Source: Bacillus sp. ISL-37
Lineage (GTDB): Bacteria > Bacillota > Bacilli > Bacillales > Cytobacillaceae
Direction: 5' to 3'
DNA: 64,000 bases
NCBI RefSeq assembly: GCF_018613315.1
Contig: NZ_JAGGQL010000005.1
Coordinates: forward strand, 124,001-188,000
Of this stretch, positions 9,663-18,400 are shown in pieces (the first letter of the stretch is position 1; each line of letters opens with the position of its first letter). A program made the position numbers and the translations under genes. The notes under the pieces are model-generated. The model saw only the letters and a list, made by a program, of their open reading frames with translations, searched no databases and had not been told where the DNA came from.

Positions 9663-10103
9663 TTATACATATTTACGTTCTTTAATAGGCTTCAGCCAGC
9701 CGTATTTGTTTGATTCGAGATCGATAGCAAGGAAGGATGATTCACATTTGCGGAGGATTTCAAAAAAGACAGTTTCCGCGTCGACTTGTCCATGGGAATC
9801 CAACTCCAGCCATCTCTCATGCACTCTAAGTGTGGCTGAACTGTTATTTGTGTTATTTTCATAAATATATGTGCCGTCCTCAACATGAAATCCTTTTGCC
9901 TTGGAAAGCTGTTGATGCAGGAGCTGATGGATGCGAAGCACAGGAATGGATTTTGTAACGAACTTGACTTGCTTTGCAATGATAGATTTTAAATCGTTGT
10001 TTGCTTGACTATATTCCAAAAACAATTGGTAAAACATCCGTTCTCTTCCGAAATAATGGGAGGCAAATTCATCTTCTATTAGATATAGCTGGTAGGATCT
10101 CAT
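9663..10103 (-). CDS. sirA: Sporulation inhibitor of replication protein SirA
   Basis: 146 residues. It resembles B. subtilis SirA (YneE) in length and in recalled blocks: the N-terminal Tyr-Leu-Ile-Glu-Asp-Glu-Phe-Ala-Ser-His-Tyr-Phe-Gly-Arg-Glu, the Glu-Thr-Val-Phe-Phe-Glu-Ile-Leu-Arg-Lys segment, and the C-terminal Tyr-Gly-Trp-Leu-Lys-Pro-Ile-Lys-Glu-Arg. In B. subtilis SirA is made under Spo0A control and binds DnaA domain I to block new rounds of replication. In B. subtilis it directly follows tkt; here a block of about 7.5 kb lies between. The presence of sirA implies a spore former. Confidence 0.85.
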   Translation of the reverse strand: MRSYQLYLIEDEFASHYFGRERMFYQLFLEYSQANNDLKSIIAKQVKFVTKSIPVLRIHQLLHQQLSKAKGFHVEDGTYIYENNTNNSSATLRVHERWLELDSHGQVDAETVFFEILRKCESSFLAIDLESNKYGWLKPIKERKYV

Positions 10104-10355
10104 TTGATCCCCTCCTCTGCAGACAAGCTTTTGTCTTTATTATAGGAAAACGTTCGGTCAGCGTTTGTCTAAAGATGCCGAAAAAATCCACTAATTATGT
10201 CGAATTCAAAACTTTCTTACTTTTTTATTATAAATTTCTAAGATTCGGCTGTCACGAAATTAAAAGTTTCACAAATTTCATCCCAGAAAAGGAATACTGT
10301 CTTGTAATCAGGGGAATATATCAATGTTAATCAGAAAGAGAAAGGATGACTATGC

Positions 10356-10991
10356 ATGGCTACAGTACTTTACATTACAGCGAATCCAAAACCGGTTGAA
10401 GAATCGTTCAGTTTATCGGTAGGGGAAGAGTTCATTAAAGCCTACCGTGAAAACAATCCTGAGGATGAAGTCGTCAGATTGGACCTTTATAAAATGGACG
10501 TTCCATTCATTGATACAGATGTTTTCAGTGGCTGGGGCAAATTACAGCAAGGATCTGCTTTCGAACAGCTTAGTGACGATGAAAAACAAAAAGTTAGCTC
10601 GATTAATCAACTGACAGACCAATTTATCGCGGGAGATAAGTATATCTTTGCTACTCCTTTATGGAATTTCAGTTTCCCTCCAAAAATGAAAGCTTACATT
10701 GACAATATTGCAATCGCCGGTAAGACATTTAAGTATACTGCAGAAGGACCGGTTGGTTTGCTAGGTGGTAAAAAAGCTCTTCATATCCAGGCACGAGGCG
10801 GTGTGTATTCAGAAGGTCCTGCTAAAGATCTGGAATTTGGAGACCGTTATCTTCGTGCAGTTCTTGCCTTCATGGGTGTGACTGATGTTGAAACACTGGC
10901 GATAGAAGGTATGGCAGCTACGCCTGATAAAGCTCAGGAAATCAAACAACAAGCGATTCAACGCGCGAACGAGCTTGCTAAACAATTTTAA
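10356..10991 (+). CDS. azoR: FMN-dependent NADH:azoreductase
   Basis: 211 residues of the flavodoxin-like AzoR/AcpD family. The N-terminal Thr-Ala-Asn-Pro-Lys phosphate loop, Pro-Leu-Trp-Asn-Phe-Ser-Phe-Pro (FMN isoalloxazine contact) and Arg-Gly-Gly-Val-Tyr are visible. It reduces azo compounds and quinones using NADH and works as a soluble dimer. AAAGGATG precedes the ATG, and a strong terminator follows. It is a single-gene unit divergent from sirA. Confidence 0.9.
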   Translation: MATVLYITANPKPVEESFSLSVGEEFIKAYRENNPEDEVVRLDLYKMDVPFIDTDVFSGWGKLQQGSAFEQLSDDEKQKVSSINQLTDQFIAGDKYIFATPLWNFSFPPKMKAYIDNIAIAGKTFKYTAEGPVGLLGGKKALHIQARGGVYSEGPAKDLEFGDRYLRAVLAFMGVTDVETLAIEGMAATPDKAQEIKQQAIQRANELAKQF

Positions 10992-10997
10992 ACCAGC

Positions 10998-11027
10998 AAA
11001 AAAAGCCTGTTTTCAGGCTTTTTTTTA
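10998..11027 (+). terminator. Terminator of azoR
   Basis: AAAAAAGCCTG and CAGGCTTTTTTTT pair around a TTTT loop. The symmetric A and T tracts mean it may also stop transcription from the minus strand. Confidence 0.9.
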
Positions 11028-11032
11028 CTGAA

Positions 11033-11182
11033 TTATTTTACTCCATCCAATGGAATGTCCTTGCGATGGTCGAAACTGAAAACAGCATTTTCCGAGATTT
11101 CCTGTTCTTCAGAGTTCCCTTGTTGAGCCGCCCGATTTACTGCCGCACCGTCCAGTGGAATGTCCTTGCCATATTCAAACAT
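11033..11182 (-). CDS. Small protein with duplicated Lys-Asp-Ile-Pro-Leu-Asp-Gly motif
   Basis: 49 residues starting at ATG 11182, with CAGGAGGTG as ribosome site. The octamer-like motif K-D-I-P-L-D-G occurs twice, at residues 6-12 (after Glu-Tyr-Gly) and 41-47 (after Asp-His-Arg), separated by a Gln/Glu/Ala-rich polar linker. No membrane segment, cysteine or known domain is seen. The strong ribosome site and the repeat argue for a real gene. It shares the bidirectional terminator with azoR. Function unknown. Confidence 0.65.
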   Translation of the reverse strand: MFEYGKDIPLDGAAVNRAAQQGNSEEQEISENAVFSFDHRKDIPLDGVK

Positions 11183-11277
11183 ATATACACACCTCCTGAT
11201 TATTAGTATAGGTATTTGTTACTAATATATTTACCGTGTTCATTCTTTTTTCCTGCTGGATTAGAAAAATCTTTCAA

Positions 11278-11308
11278 ATAAAAAAAACACCCGAATATTC
11301 GGATGTTT
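11278..11308 (-). terminator. Terminator of the lysozyme-like gene
   Basis: On the minus strand AAAACATCCGAAT pairs with ATTCGGGTGTTTT (one G-T/mismatch position), followed by TTTT. Confidence 0.75.
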
Positions 11309-11332
11309 TGACTGGTTATCGTATCAATCAAT

Positions 11333-12028
11333 TTAAAAAGAACGCTTCGTAGTTGCCTCGCTTAAATTAGCTGGAATACTGACTGTAATTGATTCCATAT
11401 GTTTTGCAACCTTTGTGCTATAGGTGAAATCACCATAGCAATAAGGATAACGAAAATTGTTCTTATTACCGCCACAATTATATGTTTGGGGATTTTTTTC
11501 AACCTGGATCATCGAAAATTTCTTTGCCAGCTCCTCGCTGTGCTTACCACCGTTTTTTGCGACAAAATCAATATAGCCCATTCCCATATTGTATGACTGG
11601 ATGACTGTGGGGAAGTCCACTTGCATCTTATTTCCATACTCTACAACTCGATTGAAATACTTTACACCTTGTTGGACGCTTTGTTTAGGATCCTGAATCG
11701 TATTTGGTGCAAGGCCAGCAGATTCAGAGGCTTGCATAGGATCCCCGCCCTTCCCCCGGCTTTCCTGCATCATTAAAGCTGCGACTGTGACGGTATGTCC
11801 GTCCAGCCCAACCTTTTTTAATTCTTCCTCAATCATCGGAGTATACTTGGCAACTTCTCCAATTGAACTATTCACACTTACATTAATTTTTTTGAAACTC
11901 TGATTATATAAATCCAGGAATCTATCAAGCAGGGAAAAACCAATAAAGGCAATAAATAATAAGATTGCCAGATTGAAGTTTCTCTGGACTTGTTTTTTCT
12001 TTTTGGACTTCTTTTTCGTGTATTTCAT
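11333..12028 (-). CDS. CwlT-type lysozyme-like cell-wall hydrolase, membrane anchored
   Basis: 231 residues. A Lys-rich cytosolic start (residues 1-16) is followed by one membrane helix (about 20-37). The extracellular part has the bacterial lysozyme-like fold: catalytic Glu in Met-Met-Gln-Glu-Ser-Arg-Gly, then Asp-Pro-Met-Gln-Ala-Ser-Glu-Ser and Gln-Ser-Tyr-Asn-Met-Gly, as in the N-terminal muramidase domain of CwlT. Unlike CwlT there is no C-terminal NlpC/P60 peptidase. It probably cleaves glycan strands outside the membrane. CwlT itself belongs to conjugative elements, but no conjugation genes are nearby. Confidence 0.8.
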   Translation of the reverse strand: MKYTKKKSKKKKQVQRNFNLAILLFIAFIGFSLLDRFLDLYNQSFKKINVSVNSSIGEVAKYTPMIEEELKKVGLDGHTVTVAALMMQESRGKGGDPMQASESAGLAPNTIQDPKQSVQQGVKYFNRVVEYGNKMQVDFPTVIQSYNMGMGYIDFVAKNGGKHSEELAKKFSMIQVEKNPQTYNCGGNKNNFRYPYCYGDFTYSTKVAKHMESITVSIPANLSEATTKRSF

Positions 12029-12090
12029 CCATTACTTCTCTCCCAATTGCGTACTTTCTCCTCCTCCTATTCTATAAAAAAATATTGAAA

Positions 12091-12126
12091 GTTGAAAGGG
12101 AGCCGCAATCATTTTTGCAGCTCCCT
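12091..12126 (-). terminator. Terminator of the SDR gene
   Basis: GGGAGC[T]GCAA pairs with TTGC[G]GCTCCC on the minus strand around AAATGA, followed by TTTCAAC. Confidence 0.7.
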
Positions 12127-12135
12127 CTCATTTAA

Positions 12136-12882
12136 TTATTCTTCATAGATCATTTTACGTGTCATTCCACCATCGATGACCAGGTCCTGTCCATTTATAA
12201 AATCGTTATCTGGGTCAGCTAAATAGAGGCAGGCTTTAGCTATATCCTCGGGTTTCCCGACACGGTTAGACCAATGCTGAAGATGTTCCTTCTCCCTGAG
12301 CTCATCATAGTCCTCTGTTTGAATCCAGCCAGGACTTATAGAATTGACTGTGATCCCCTTCTCTTGAAGAGAAGCTGCCAGTGCATGGGTCAATGCAACG
12401 ATCCCGCCTTTGGATGAAGCATAAGCTTCTGAGTTCGGCTCAGACATTGTTGCTCTTGTAGAAGCAATATTGATGATCCGACCTCCTGCCTCCATCCTGC
12501 GGGCAGCTTCACGCGAACCAATGAAAACACTCCGTAGATTCGTAAACACTACATCCTCCCATTCGGCAGTCGTCAGCTCAAATAAAGGCTTGAATCTCGA
12601 AACCCCTGCATTATTGATTAAAATATCAATTTTGCCGAAATCCTTCAGCACTTTCTCTACTAGATTTAATATGTCCTCTTCTTTCCTGACGTCTGTTTTG
12701 TAAAAGGCGGCTTTTCCGCCTGTCTCTTCCAGAAAGCGGACAACTTCCCTACCCCTTTCTTCATCTTTATCGGCAATGCAAACAATGGCCTGTTTCTCAA
12801 CAAAAGCCTTCGCTATTCCTCTGCCAATCCCATTTGCTCCTCCAGTTATGATAACTACCTTTCCCTCTACACTTCCTGCCAT
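12136..12882 (-). CDS. Short-chain dehydrogenase/reductase
   Basis: 248 residues from ATG 12882, chosen because AAAGGG lies nine bases upstream; ATGs at 12891 and 12900 are alternatives. Classical SDR features are present: NAD(P) motif Thr-Gly-Gly-Ala-Asn-Gly-Ile-Gly, Asn-Asn-Ala-Gly, active-site Tyr and Lys in Glu-Ala-Tyr-Ala-Ser-Ser-Lys-Gly with an upstream catalytic Ser, and Ser-Pro-Gly-Trp-Ile after. The acidic residue after beta-2 (Ala-Asp-Lys) suggests NAD(H) preference. Substrate unknown. It is a single-gene unit. Confidence 0.85.
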   Translation of the reverse strand: MAGSVEGKVVIITGGANGIGRGIAKAFVEKQAIVCIADKDEERGREVVRFLEETGGKAAFYKTDVRKEEDILNLVEKVLKDFGKIDILINNAGVSRFKPLFELTTAEWEDVVFTNLRSVFIGSREAARRMEAGGRIINIASTRATMSEPNSEAYASSKGGIVALTHALAASLQEKGITVNSISPGWIQTEDYDELREKEHLQHWSNRVGKPEDIAKACLYLADPDNDFINGQDLVIDGGMTRKMIYEE

Positions 12883-13105
12883 TTCTTTCATCCCTTTCAT
12901 AACATATACCTTATAGCTTTTCCCGTTTTATATACCCTTCACTCTTATCCCGATTAGATTAGATGTTAAACAAAAGTCATAAACAAAATACCCAAATAAG
13001 ACACTCGATTTACATTTAAATAAGGAAGCCTCTTTAAAAATCCTGTTCTGTAATATATTTTTCCTATAGAATTATTATGGAGTATTTAGAAGTGTGGTGT
13101 AAATA

Positions 13106-13801
13106 ATGTTTAAGTTATTGTTAATTGAAGATGATTCTTCTCTTTTTAGTGAAATCAAGAGTCGGCTATCCCAATGGTCTTATGACGTATATGGAATTTC
13201 CGATTTTGAAAAGGTCATGCAGGAATTTGCCATGATTAAGCCTGACTTGGTGATCATCGATATTCAACTGCCTAAATTTGATGGTTTTCATTGGTGCCGT
13301 ATGATCCGTTCGCATTCAAATGCTCCTATCATCTTCCTTTCATCCAGGGACCATCCAACAGATATGGTCATGTCGATGCAGCTTGGTGCGGATGATTTTA
13401 TCCAAAAACCATTCCATTTTGATGTGCTGATCGCAAAAATACAGGCTATTCTTCGACGTGTCTATGATTACAGTACAATCCAAAGTAGCCTTAAAACCTG
13501 GTGCAGCGCAACGATTGATTTTGATAAAAACATGGTCGCCAATAATAGTGGAACAGTAGAATTAACCAAGCATGAAATGTACATATTAAAGATCCTTATC
13601 GACAAGAAAAATCAAATAGTGAATCGCGATCAAATTATAAACAGTCTCTGGGAGGATAAACGGTTTATTAGTGATAACACATTGACAGTTAATGTGAATC
13701 GCCTTCGAAAAAAACTTGAGGAGATTGGTTTGGGCAATAAAATCGAAACAAAGGTAGGTCAGGGTTATATCGCAGTTGAAGAGGAAATGACTAATGGTTA
13801 G
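13106..13801 (+). CDS. bceR: BceR-type OmpR-family response regulator
   Basis: 231 residues: a receiver domain (1-115) with phospho-acceptor Asp52 in Ile-Ile-Asp-Ile-Gln-Leu-Pro, and a winged-helix DNA-binding domain (about 130-228). It heads a bceR-bceS-bceA-bceB cluster. In B. subtilis BceRS responds to bacitracin and turns on the BceAB transporter. The ATG has only a weak ribosome site (GTGGTG). The frame overlaps bceS by 8 bp. Ligand specificity (bacitracin or another lipid II-cycle peptide) cannot be read from sequence. Confidence 0.88.
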   Translation: MFKLLLIEDDSSLFSEIKSRLSQWSYDVYGISDFEKVMQEFAMIKPDLVIIDIQLPKFDGFHWCRMIRSHSNAPIIFLSSRDHPTDMVMSMQLGADDFIQKPFHFDVLIAKIQAILRRVYDYSTIQSSLKTWCSATIDFDKNMVANNSGTVELTKHEMYILKILIDKKNQIVNRDQIINSLWEDKRFISDNTLTVNVNRLRKKLEEIGLGNKIETKVGQGYIAVEEEMTNG

Positions 13802-14798
13802 ATCTTACCTTAAGGAACGTCGCAGCTGGATCTTCTTGTTCTTAGCCCTTCAGGCACTTTTAATCTTTATTGCTTATATAGATCCAGCGATTTCTCTAAG
13901 CTCAGTGTTTTATTATGCATTTTTATCCTTGCTTATCTTTACAATCTTTGTTTTCTTCCGATTTCCAAAAGAGACTAAATTTTATCATGAGATTTCCGAA
14001 AAGGATGAGGAGTTCGACCTATCAAGGATACCTCACCCAGATACTCCCTTTGAAAAAATCGTCACCGAAAGTCTGTCCAGACAATCAGAAGGCCTAAGGA
14101 AGACTGCAGAATTAAGTGACTTTTATCTAGAGGAGGAAAAAGATGAAATGCTTTCATGGATTCATGAGGTAAAAACACCCCTTACTGCTTTGCACCTAAT
14201 GATAGACCGTTTAAGTGACCAATCTTTGAAAAAAGAGATGACATATGAATGGCTTCGAATCCATCTTTTACTCGATCAACAACTCCATCAAAAACGGATC
14301 CCGTTTATGGAAAATGACTTGTATATTGAAACTACAGATTTGGAAGGCATAATTTTTGCGGAAATTAAGAGTTTACAAACATGGTGTATCCAAAAAGGCA
14401 TTGGTTTTGATGTGGATTTACAAATTAGAGAAGTGCTGACAGATGCAAAATGGTTATCTTTCATTATTAGACAGTTGTTAACGAATGCAGTGAAATACAG
14501 TGCGGATTCAGATATATCAATAAGAAGCTTTGATAGGAACGGACAGGTTGCGCTGGAAGTGAATGATAATGGAAGAGGAATTGACTCTCGGGACCTGCCA
14601 AGAATTTTTGATAAAGGTTTTACCTCAACAGCTCACCATCAGGATAAAGCAGCAACAGGCATGGGACTATATTTGGCCAGCAAGGCGGCTAAGCCACTTT
14701 TGATACAGATTACCGCAGAATCTGAGCCTGGAATAGGAAGTACCTTCAGGCTCACCTTTCCTAAAAGCAATGAATTTGTCAGGATAACAGGCATGTGA
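13794..14798 (+). CDS. bceS: BceS-type intramembrane-sensing histidine kinase
   Basis: 334 residues. Two membrane helices near the N-terminus (about 12-29 and 36-55) are joined by only a few outside residues, the hallmark of intramembrane-sensing kinases that read the state of the BceAB permease rather than a ligand. The phospho-acceptor is His124 in Ile-His-Glu-Val-Lys-Thr-Pro-Leu. N, G1 and G2 boxes follow (Leu-Thr-Asn-Ala-Val-Lys-Tyr; Asp-Asn-Gly-Arg-Gly; Gly-Met-Gly-Leu-Tyr). Overlap with bceR indicates coupled translation. The stop lies inside the BceR-type palindrome. Confidence 0.9.
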   Translation: MVRSYLKERRSWIFLFLALQALLIFIAYIDPAISLSSVFYYAFLSLLIFTIFVFFRFPKETKFYHEISEKDEEFDLSRIPHPDTPFEKIVTESLSRQSEGLRKTAELSDFYLEEEKDEMLSWIHEVKTPLTALHLMIDRLSDQSLKKEMTYEWLRIHLLLDQQLHQKRIPFMENDLYIETTDLEGIIFAEIKSLQTWCIQKGIGFDVDLQIREVLTDAKWLSFIIRQLLTNAVKYSADSDISIRSFDRNGQVALEVNDNGRGIDSRDLPRIFDKGFTSTAHHQDKAATGMGLYLASKAAKPLLIQITAESEPGIGSTFRLTFPKSNEFVRITGM

Positions 14799-14816
14799 CA
14801 AAAATGTCACATGCCT
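14789..14816 (+). promoter_or_regulatory. BceR-type operator upstream of bceA
   Basis: AGGCATGTGAC (14789-14799) and GTCACATGCCT (14806-14816) are perfect 11-nt inverted arms around AAAAAT. Inside is TGACA-N4-TGTCA, close to the published Bce-type regulator site TNACA-N4-TGTAA. A TATAAT -10 follows at 14863-14868 with no good -35, as expected for an activator-dependent promoter. It spans the bceS stop, so bceAB should be induced separately from bceRS. A factor-independent terminator is less likely, since only a short T-rich stretch follows. Confidence 0.65.
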
Positions 14817-14893
14817 TTGTTGATTGTTCGCTGATTCGAAGGAAAAGACAATTGATGGATTTTATAATGAGAATATCTAAGAAAGGATGTGGA

Positions 14894-15658
14894 ATGATGA
14901 TCGTTTTGGAAGCTATTAAACTTCATAAAACTTACGGCAATAAATTCAATAAGCAAGAAGTCTTGAAGGGACTTGATTTAAAAATTAAACAGGGTGAGTT
15001 CGTCAGTATCATGGGTGCATCCGGGTCGGGAAAAACCACTTTGTTGAACGTCTTATCCTCTATTGATCTTGTGAGTAATGGGTCGATTAAGATAGATGGA
15101 AATGAAATTACTAAAATGAAGGAAAAACAGTTGGCTCAGTTCCGTAAGCAGCATCTAGGATTCATATTCCAGGAATACAACCTGCTGGACACATTAACAG
15201 TAAAAGAAAATATTCTTTTGCCACTGTCTATCAGTAAAACACCCAAGAAAGAGGCTGACCAAAAGTTCGAGACTTTAGCTGCTGAACTGGGGATCAAAGA
15301 CATCCAGGATAAATATCCAAATGAAATTTCCGGTGGACAAAAACAGCGTACCTCAGCAGCAAGAGCCTTCATCCATGAACCAAGTATCATTTTTGCGGAT
15401 GAACCGACAGGAGCACTTGATTCAAAATCAGCATCGGATCTCTTAAATAAGCTGAGTGAATTGAACCTTAAGCGAAAAGCGACCATCGTCATGGTTACTC
15501 ACGATCCGGTTGCCGCCAGCTACTCCAGCCGAGTGATTTTTATCAAGGATGGACAAATTTTTACAGAGTTAAATAAGGGTGATCAAGGACGGCAGGCGTT
15601 TTTCAAGGACATCATGAAAACACAAGGGATATTGGGCGGTGTCCATTATGAGCATTAA
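14894..15658 (+). CDS. bceA: BceA-type ABC transporter ATP-binding protein
   Basis: 254 residues from ATG 14894 (ATG 14897 equally possible), with AAAGGATG as ribosome site; the longer open frame to 14795 crosses the operator and promoter and is rejected. Walker A is Gly-Ala-Ser-Gly-Ser-Gly-Lys-Thr-Thr, signature Ile-Ser-Gly-Gly-Gln-Lys-Gln-Arg, Walker B [12 protein letters not shown]. It belongs to the MacB/BceA subgroup that frees membrane lipid targets from peptide antibiotics. It overlaps the start of bceB. Confidence 0.92.
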   Translation: MMIVLEAIKLHKTYGNKFNKQEVLKGLDLKIKQGEFVSIMGASGSGKTTLLNVLSSIDLVSNGSIKIDGNEITKMKEKQLAQFRKQHLGFIFQEYNLLDTLTVKENILLPLSISKTPKKEADQKFETLAAELGIKDIQDKYPNEISGGQKQRTSAARAFIHEPSIIFADEPTGALDSKSASDLLNKLSELNLKRKATIVMVTHDPVAASYSSRVIFIKDGQIFTELNKGDQGRQAFFKDIMKTQGILGGVHYEH

Positions 15659-17588
15659 TCAAATCATGCTGCGCAATTTGAAGAAAAACTTAAAAAATTA
15701 CTATTTATATATATTTGCGCTGATTTTCAGTGTTGCCCTATATTTTGCGTTTGTCACCCTTCAATACGATCCTGCCATGGACGAAACAAAAGGGTCCATT
15801 AAAGGTGGAGCTGCAATCAAAGCAGCTTCCGTTCTACTAGTAGGAATCGTGACTATATTTTTACTTTATGCCAACAACATATTTATCAAAAGAAGAAGCA
15901 AGGAAATCGGCTTATTTCAGTTAATAGGTATGACCAAGAGCAGAATTTTCAGGATTCTCACCGCTGAAAATATTATCCTGTACTACACTTCCTTAGCACT
16001 TGGCATATTTCTAGGCTTTTCTGTTTCCAAACTGATCCTCCTGATCTTGTTTAAAATAACCCAGGTGGATGGAATTGCGTCACTGAACTTCTCTGTTACA
16101 GCATTAACTCAGACATTGATTGTGTTCACCTGTATTTTTGGAGTTATCATGCTGATGAATTTTGTTTTCATTAAGAGGCAGAGCATCTTATCTTTATTCC
16201 GGGTGATATCCTCATCAGAATCAAAAGCGAAAAAGCTTTCTCTTTTGGAAAGCATCACTGGCTTCCTCGGGATTTTACTGATTATAGCAGGATACTATGT
16301 TTCTTCCCAACTTTTCAATGGTAATTTCACAACAGTTTCTCAATTGTTCCTGGCCATGACTTTTATCCTTGTTTCTGTCATTATTGGAACGTATCTATTT
16401 TATAAAGGTTCTGTAAGTACGATCGCCAATCTTATAAGAAAGAAGAAGGACGGCTATTTAAATATTAATGAAGTACTCTCTTTATCTTCCATCATGTTTC
16501 GGATGAAAACCAACGCAGTCCTGCTGACAATCATAACGACAGTATCTGCACTGGCCATTGGCTTATTGTCATTAAGCTATATATCTTATTATTCAGCGGA
16601 ACAGATTGCGAAAAATAATGTTCCAGCTAATTTTTCATTTGTAACAGATGACGCTTTTAATCGATTTGGAGAAGATTTAAGTGCTAACGGGATTCCTTTT
16701 AAAGAAACAAAAATCGAGGTCCTCCAAGCAGTGATTAACGCAGAGGCGATTATTGGCCTGAAAATGGAGGAATATACCCAGGACCCTAAAGCAATGAGTG
16801 TTTCTGTTATAAGCGAAAAGTCTGTCGATGGTTTTGAACTTGCCAAAGACGAGAGCTATCTGACGGGCTATAGCGACATCATGATGAAATTCATCTCTAT
16901 GAAAGACTCTGGACCGATTGAACTCATTGGCAATAAGAATACCCTTCCCCTGCGATATCTTGGCATGAAAAAAGATTATCCAGTCTCAAGATATTTTGGT
17001 GGTTCTCCTGTTGTAGTCGTTGACGACAGTGTTTTCAAAAAACTAAAAGGTGATTTGAACCCTAGTATCCAAAAAAGTTCGTCCCTATATATTGGTGTTG
17101 ATATCAAGGATGAAAAAGACTTGATTAAAGCAAATACCCTGTTCAATGAGAAAAAGTACAACGAAGAAGGCATGAATGAATCCCGGCTTGACAACACAAA
17201 TATTCAAAAAAGACAGATGGGACTTGCCATGTTTATTGTCGGCTTTCTCGGATTAACCTTTCTCGTCACTTCAGGCTGTATCCTTTATTTTAAACAAATG
17301 GATCAAAGCGAGGATGAAAAACCAAATTATACGATTCTGAGAAAACTGGGATTTACCCAGGGAGATTTATTAAGAGGAATCCAGGCAAAACAAGCTTTTA
17401 ACTTTGGGATACCATTAGTAATCGGCCTGATGCACAGCTATTTTGCAGTGAAATCCGGCTGGTTCTTATTCGGGACAGAACTTTGGCTGCCAATGTTCAT
17501 TGTCATGGTACTCTATACTTTACTTTACTCAACCTTCGGCATACTATCGGTTATCCATTCAAAGAAGGTTATACATGATTCACTATGA
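15648..17588 (+). CDS. bceB: BceB-type ABC transporter permease
   Basis: 646 residues from ATG 15648 (GTG 15639 is an alternative). It has the BceB layout: one N-terminal helix, helices around 60-250, a large extracellular domain of about 200 residues (roughly 320-520), and three helices at the end. This outer domain is thought to determine peptide specificity and sensing. It forms the resistance and sensor complex with BceA and BceS. Overlap of 11 bp with bceA implies coupled translation. The undecaprenyl-pyrophosphatase-like gene at 34622 acts on the same lipid cycle. Confidence 0.9.
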   Translation: MSINQIMLRNLKKNLKNYYLYIFALIFSVALYFAFVTLQYDPAMDETKGSIKGGAAIKAASVLLVGIVTIFLLYANNIFIKRRSKEIGLFQLIGMTKSRIFRILTAENIILYYTSLALGIFLGFSVSKLILLILFKITQVDGIASLNFSVTALTQTLIVFTCIFGVIMLMNFVFIKRQSILSLFRVISSSESKAKKLSLLESITGFLGILLIIAGYYVSSQLFNGNFTTVSQLFLAMTFILVSVIIGTYLFYKGSVSTIANLIRKKKDGYLNINEVLSLSSIMFRMKTNAVLLTIITTVSALAIGLLSLSYISYYSAEQIAKNNVPANFSFVTDDAFNRFGEDLSANGIPFKETKIEVLQAVINAEAIIGLKMEEYTQDPKAMSVSVISEKSVDGFELAKDESYLTGYSDIMMKFISMKDSGPIELIGNKNTLPLRYLGMKKDYPVSRYFGGSPVVVVDDSVFKKLKGDLNPSIQKSSSLYIGVDIKDEKDLIKANTLFNEKKYNEEGMNESRLDNTNIQKRQMGLAMFIVGFLGLTFLVTSGCILYFKQMDQSEDEKPNYTILRKLGFTQGDLLRGIQAKQAFNFGIPLVIGLMHSYFAVKSGWFLFGTELWLPMFIVMVLYTLLYSTFGILSVIHSKKVIHDSL

Positions 17589-17591
17589 TGT

Positions 17592-17623
17592 AAAGCCAGA
17601 CTGCGTAAGCAGCCTGGCTTTTT
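17592..17623 (+). terminator. Terminator of bceAB
   Basis: AAAGCCAG-CTG and CAG-CTGGCTTT pair (one mismatch) around CGTAAG, followed by TTA. It probably also serves the convergent VOC gene. Confidence 0.8.
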
Positions 17624-17628
17624 ATCAT

Positions 17629-18054
17629 TTATTTCCGATTCTCTGTGGAAACTTGCCACTCCACGCCAAATCTGTCAGTCACCTGCCCATAGGCAGGACT
17701 CCAGAATGTTTCCTGCAGTGGCATCGTTACTTTTCCACCATCCTGCAGTTGATCAAATATTTCTTTTGCTTCTGATGCATCATCGATTAAAATCGCTATC
17801 GTTACCTGGGATCCAAGCTGGTATGGATGTCCAGGAAAAGTATCCGATAACATTAAGCTGGCGGTGCCAATTTTCAATTGTGCATTCATGACCCGATCTT
17901 TTGCTTCTTCAGGAAGCGGATACTCTGGATTGGGAGGCATCTCTCCAAATGTCTGCAGACTGATGACTTCCGCTCCTAATGCATGCTGATAAAATTTCAC
18001 TGCCTCCTGGCCATTTCCATTTGTTACTAGATAAGGAACAATACCTGTTATCAT
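17629..18054 (-). CDS. VOC-superfamily (PhnB/YjdN-like) protein
   Basis: 141 residues from ATG 18054 with AGAGGTG upstream; the frame to 18186 runs through the promoter and is rejected. The fold shows two beta-alpha-beta-beta-beta halves: Pro-Tyr-Leu-Val-Thr-Asn-Gly-Asn-Gly-Gln-Glu-Ala-Val-Lys-Phe-Tyr and, near the end, Asp-Arg-Phe-Gly-Val-Glu-Trp. PhnB-like proteins have no settled activity. Its promoter carries a LexA-like box, so it may be DNA-damage inducible. Confidence 0.8.
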   Translation of the reverse strand: MITGIVPYLVTNGNGQEAVKFYQHALGAEVISLQTFGEMPPNPEYPLPEEAKDRVMNAQLKIGTASLMLSDTFPGHPYQLGSQVTIAILIDDASEAKEIFDQLQDGGKVTMPLQETFWSPAYGQVTDRFGVEWQVSTENRK

Positions 18055-18076
18055 GACAGCACCTCTTTTTAAAATA

Positions 18077-18126
18077 CGAACGTTTGTTCTTTTATTAATT
18101 TTACCACATACTCCATTAGAATACAA
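18077..18126 (-). promoter_or_regulatory. Promoter of the VOC gene with a LexA-like box
   Basis: Minus strand TTGTAT (18121-18126) and TAAAAT (18098-18103) are spaced 17 bp. Just downstream, CGAACGTTTGTTCT (18077-18090, plus strand) contains GAAC-N4-GTTC, the core of the Bacillus LexA box. The position over the start site fits repression. Some TetR-family operators look similar. Confidence 0.5.
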
Positions 18127-18177
18127 TGATCTATCTTGCCCGTACAGGATGGAGAACAAACTGGTATCTAAGAACAA

Positions 18178-18293
18178 AAAGCGCAAGCGCCTTGTTCAGC
18201 CCCGACAAGCGCTGGAGGGCCGACCAGTGAAGTCGTTCTTTGACTTCATTGGGCGGACCGAAGCGACTCGAGGGGCTAGGCGCTGGAGCTGGA
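18178..18293. repeat. REP-like interspersed palindromic element
   Basis: About 115 bp, far more GC-rich than its surroundings and strongly foldable. Outer arms GCGCCT...AGGCGC and AGCCCC...GGGGCT enclose an inner hairpin with TGAAGTC and GACTTCA arms. I recall very similar elements scattered through Bacillaceae genomes, but copy number cannot be tested here. It lies between tkt and the inserted block, and does not code. Confidence 0.65.
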
Positions 18294-18351
18294 TTAAGAA
18301 AACCCGAATAGTTATCCATATTGAAATTGTTTTATAACTTCCTAGTAAACA

Positions 18352-18386
18352 AAAAAACGAGTACGGAATCAAATTCCATACTCGTC
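18352..18386 (-). terminator. Terminator of tkt
   Basis: ACGAGTATGGAAT pairs with ATTCCGTACTCGT on the minus strand (one mismatch) around TTG, followed by six T. Confidence 0.9.
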
Positions 18387-18400
18387 ATTTTAAATGTTGA

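Noticed and set aside
11333-12028. Conjugative element suggested by the CwlT-like protein
   Set aside because: No conjugation, integrase or relaxase genes are nearby, and the peptidase half of CwlT is missing.
14795-14893. Longer bceA start at 14795
   Set aside because: It would cross the BceR-type palindrome and the -10; the start at 14894 has a proper ribosome site.
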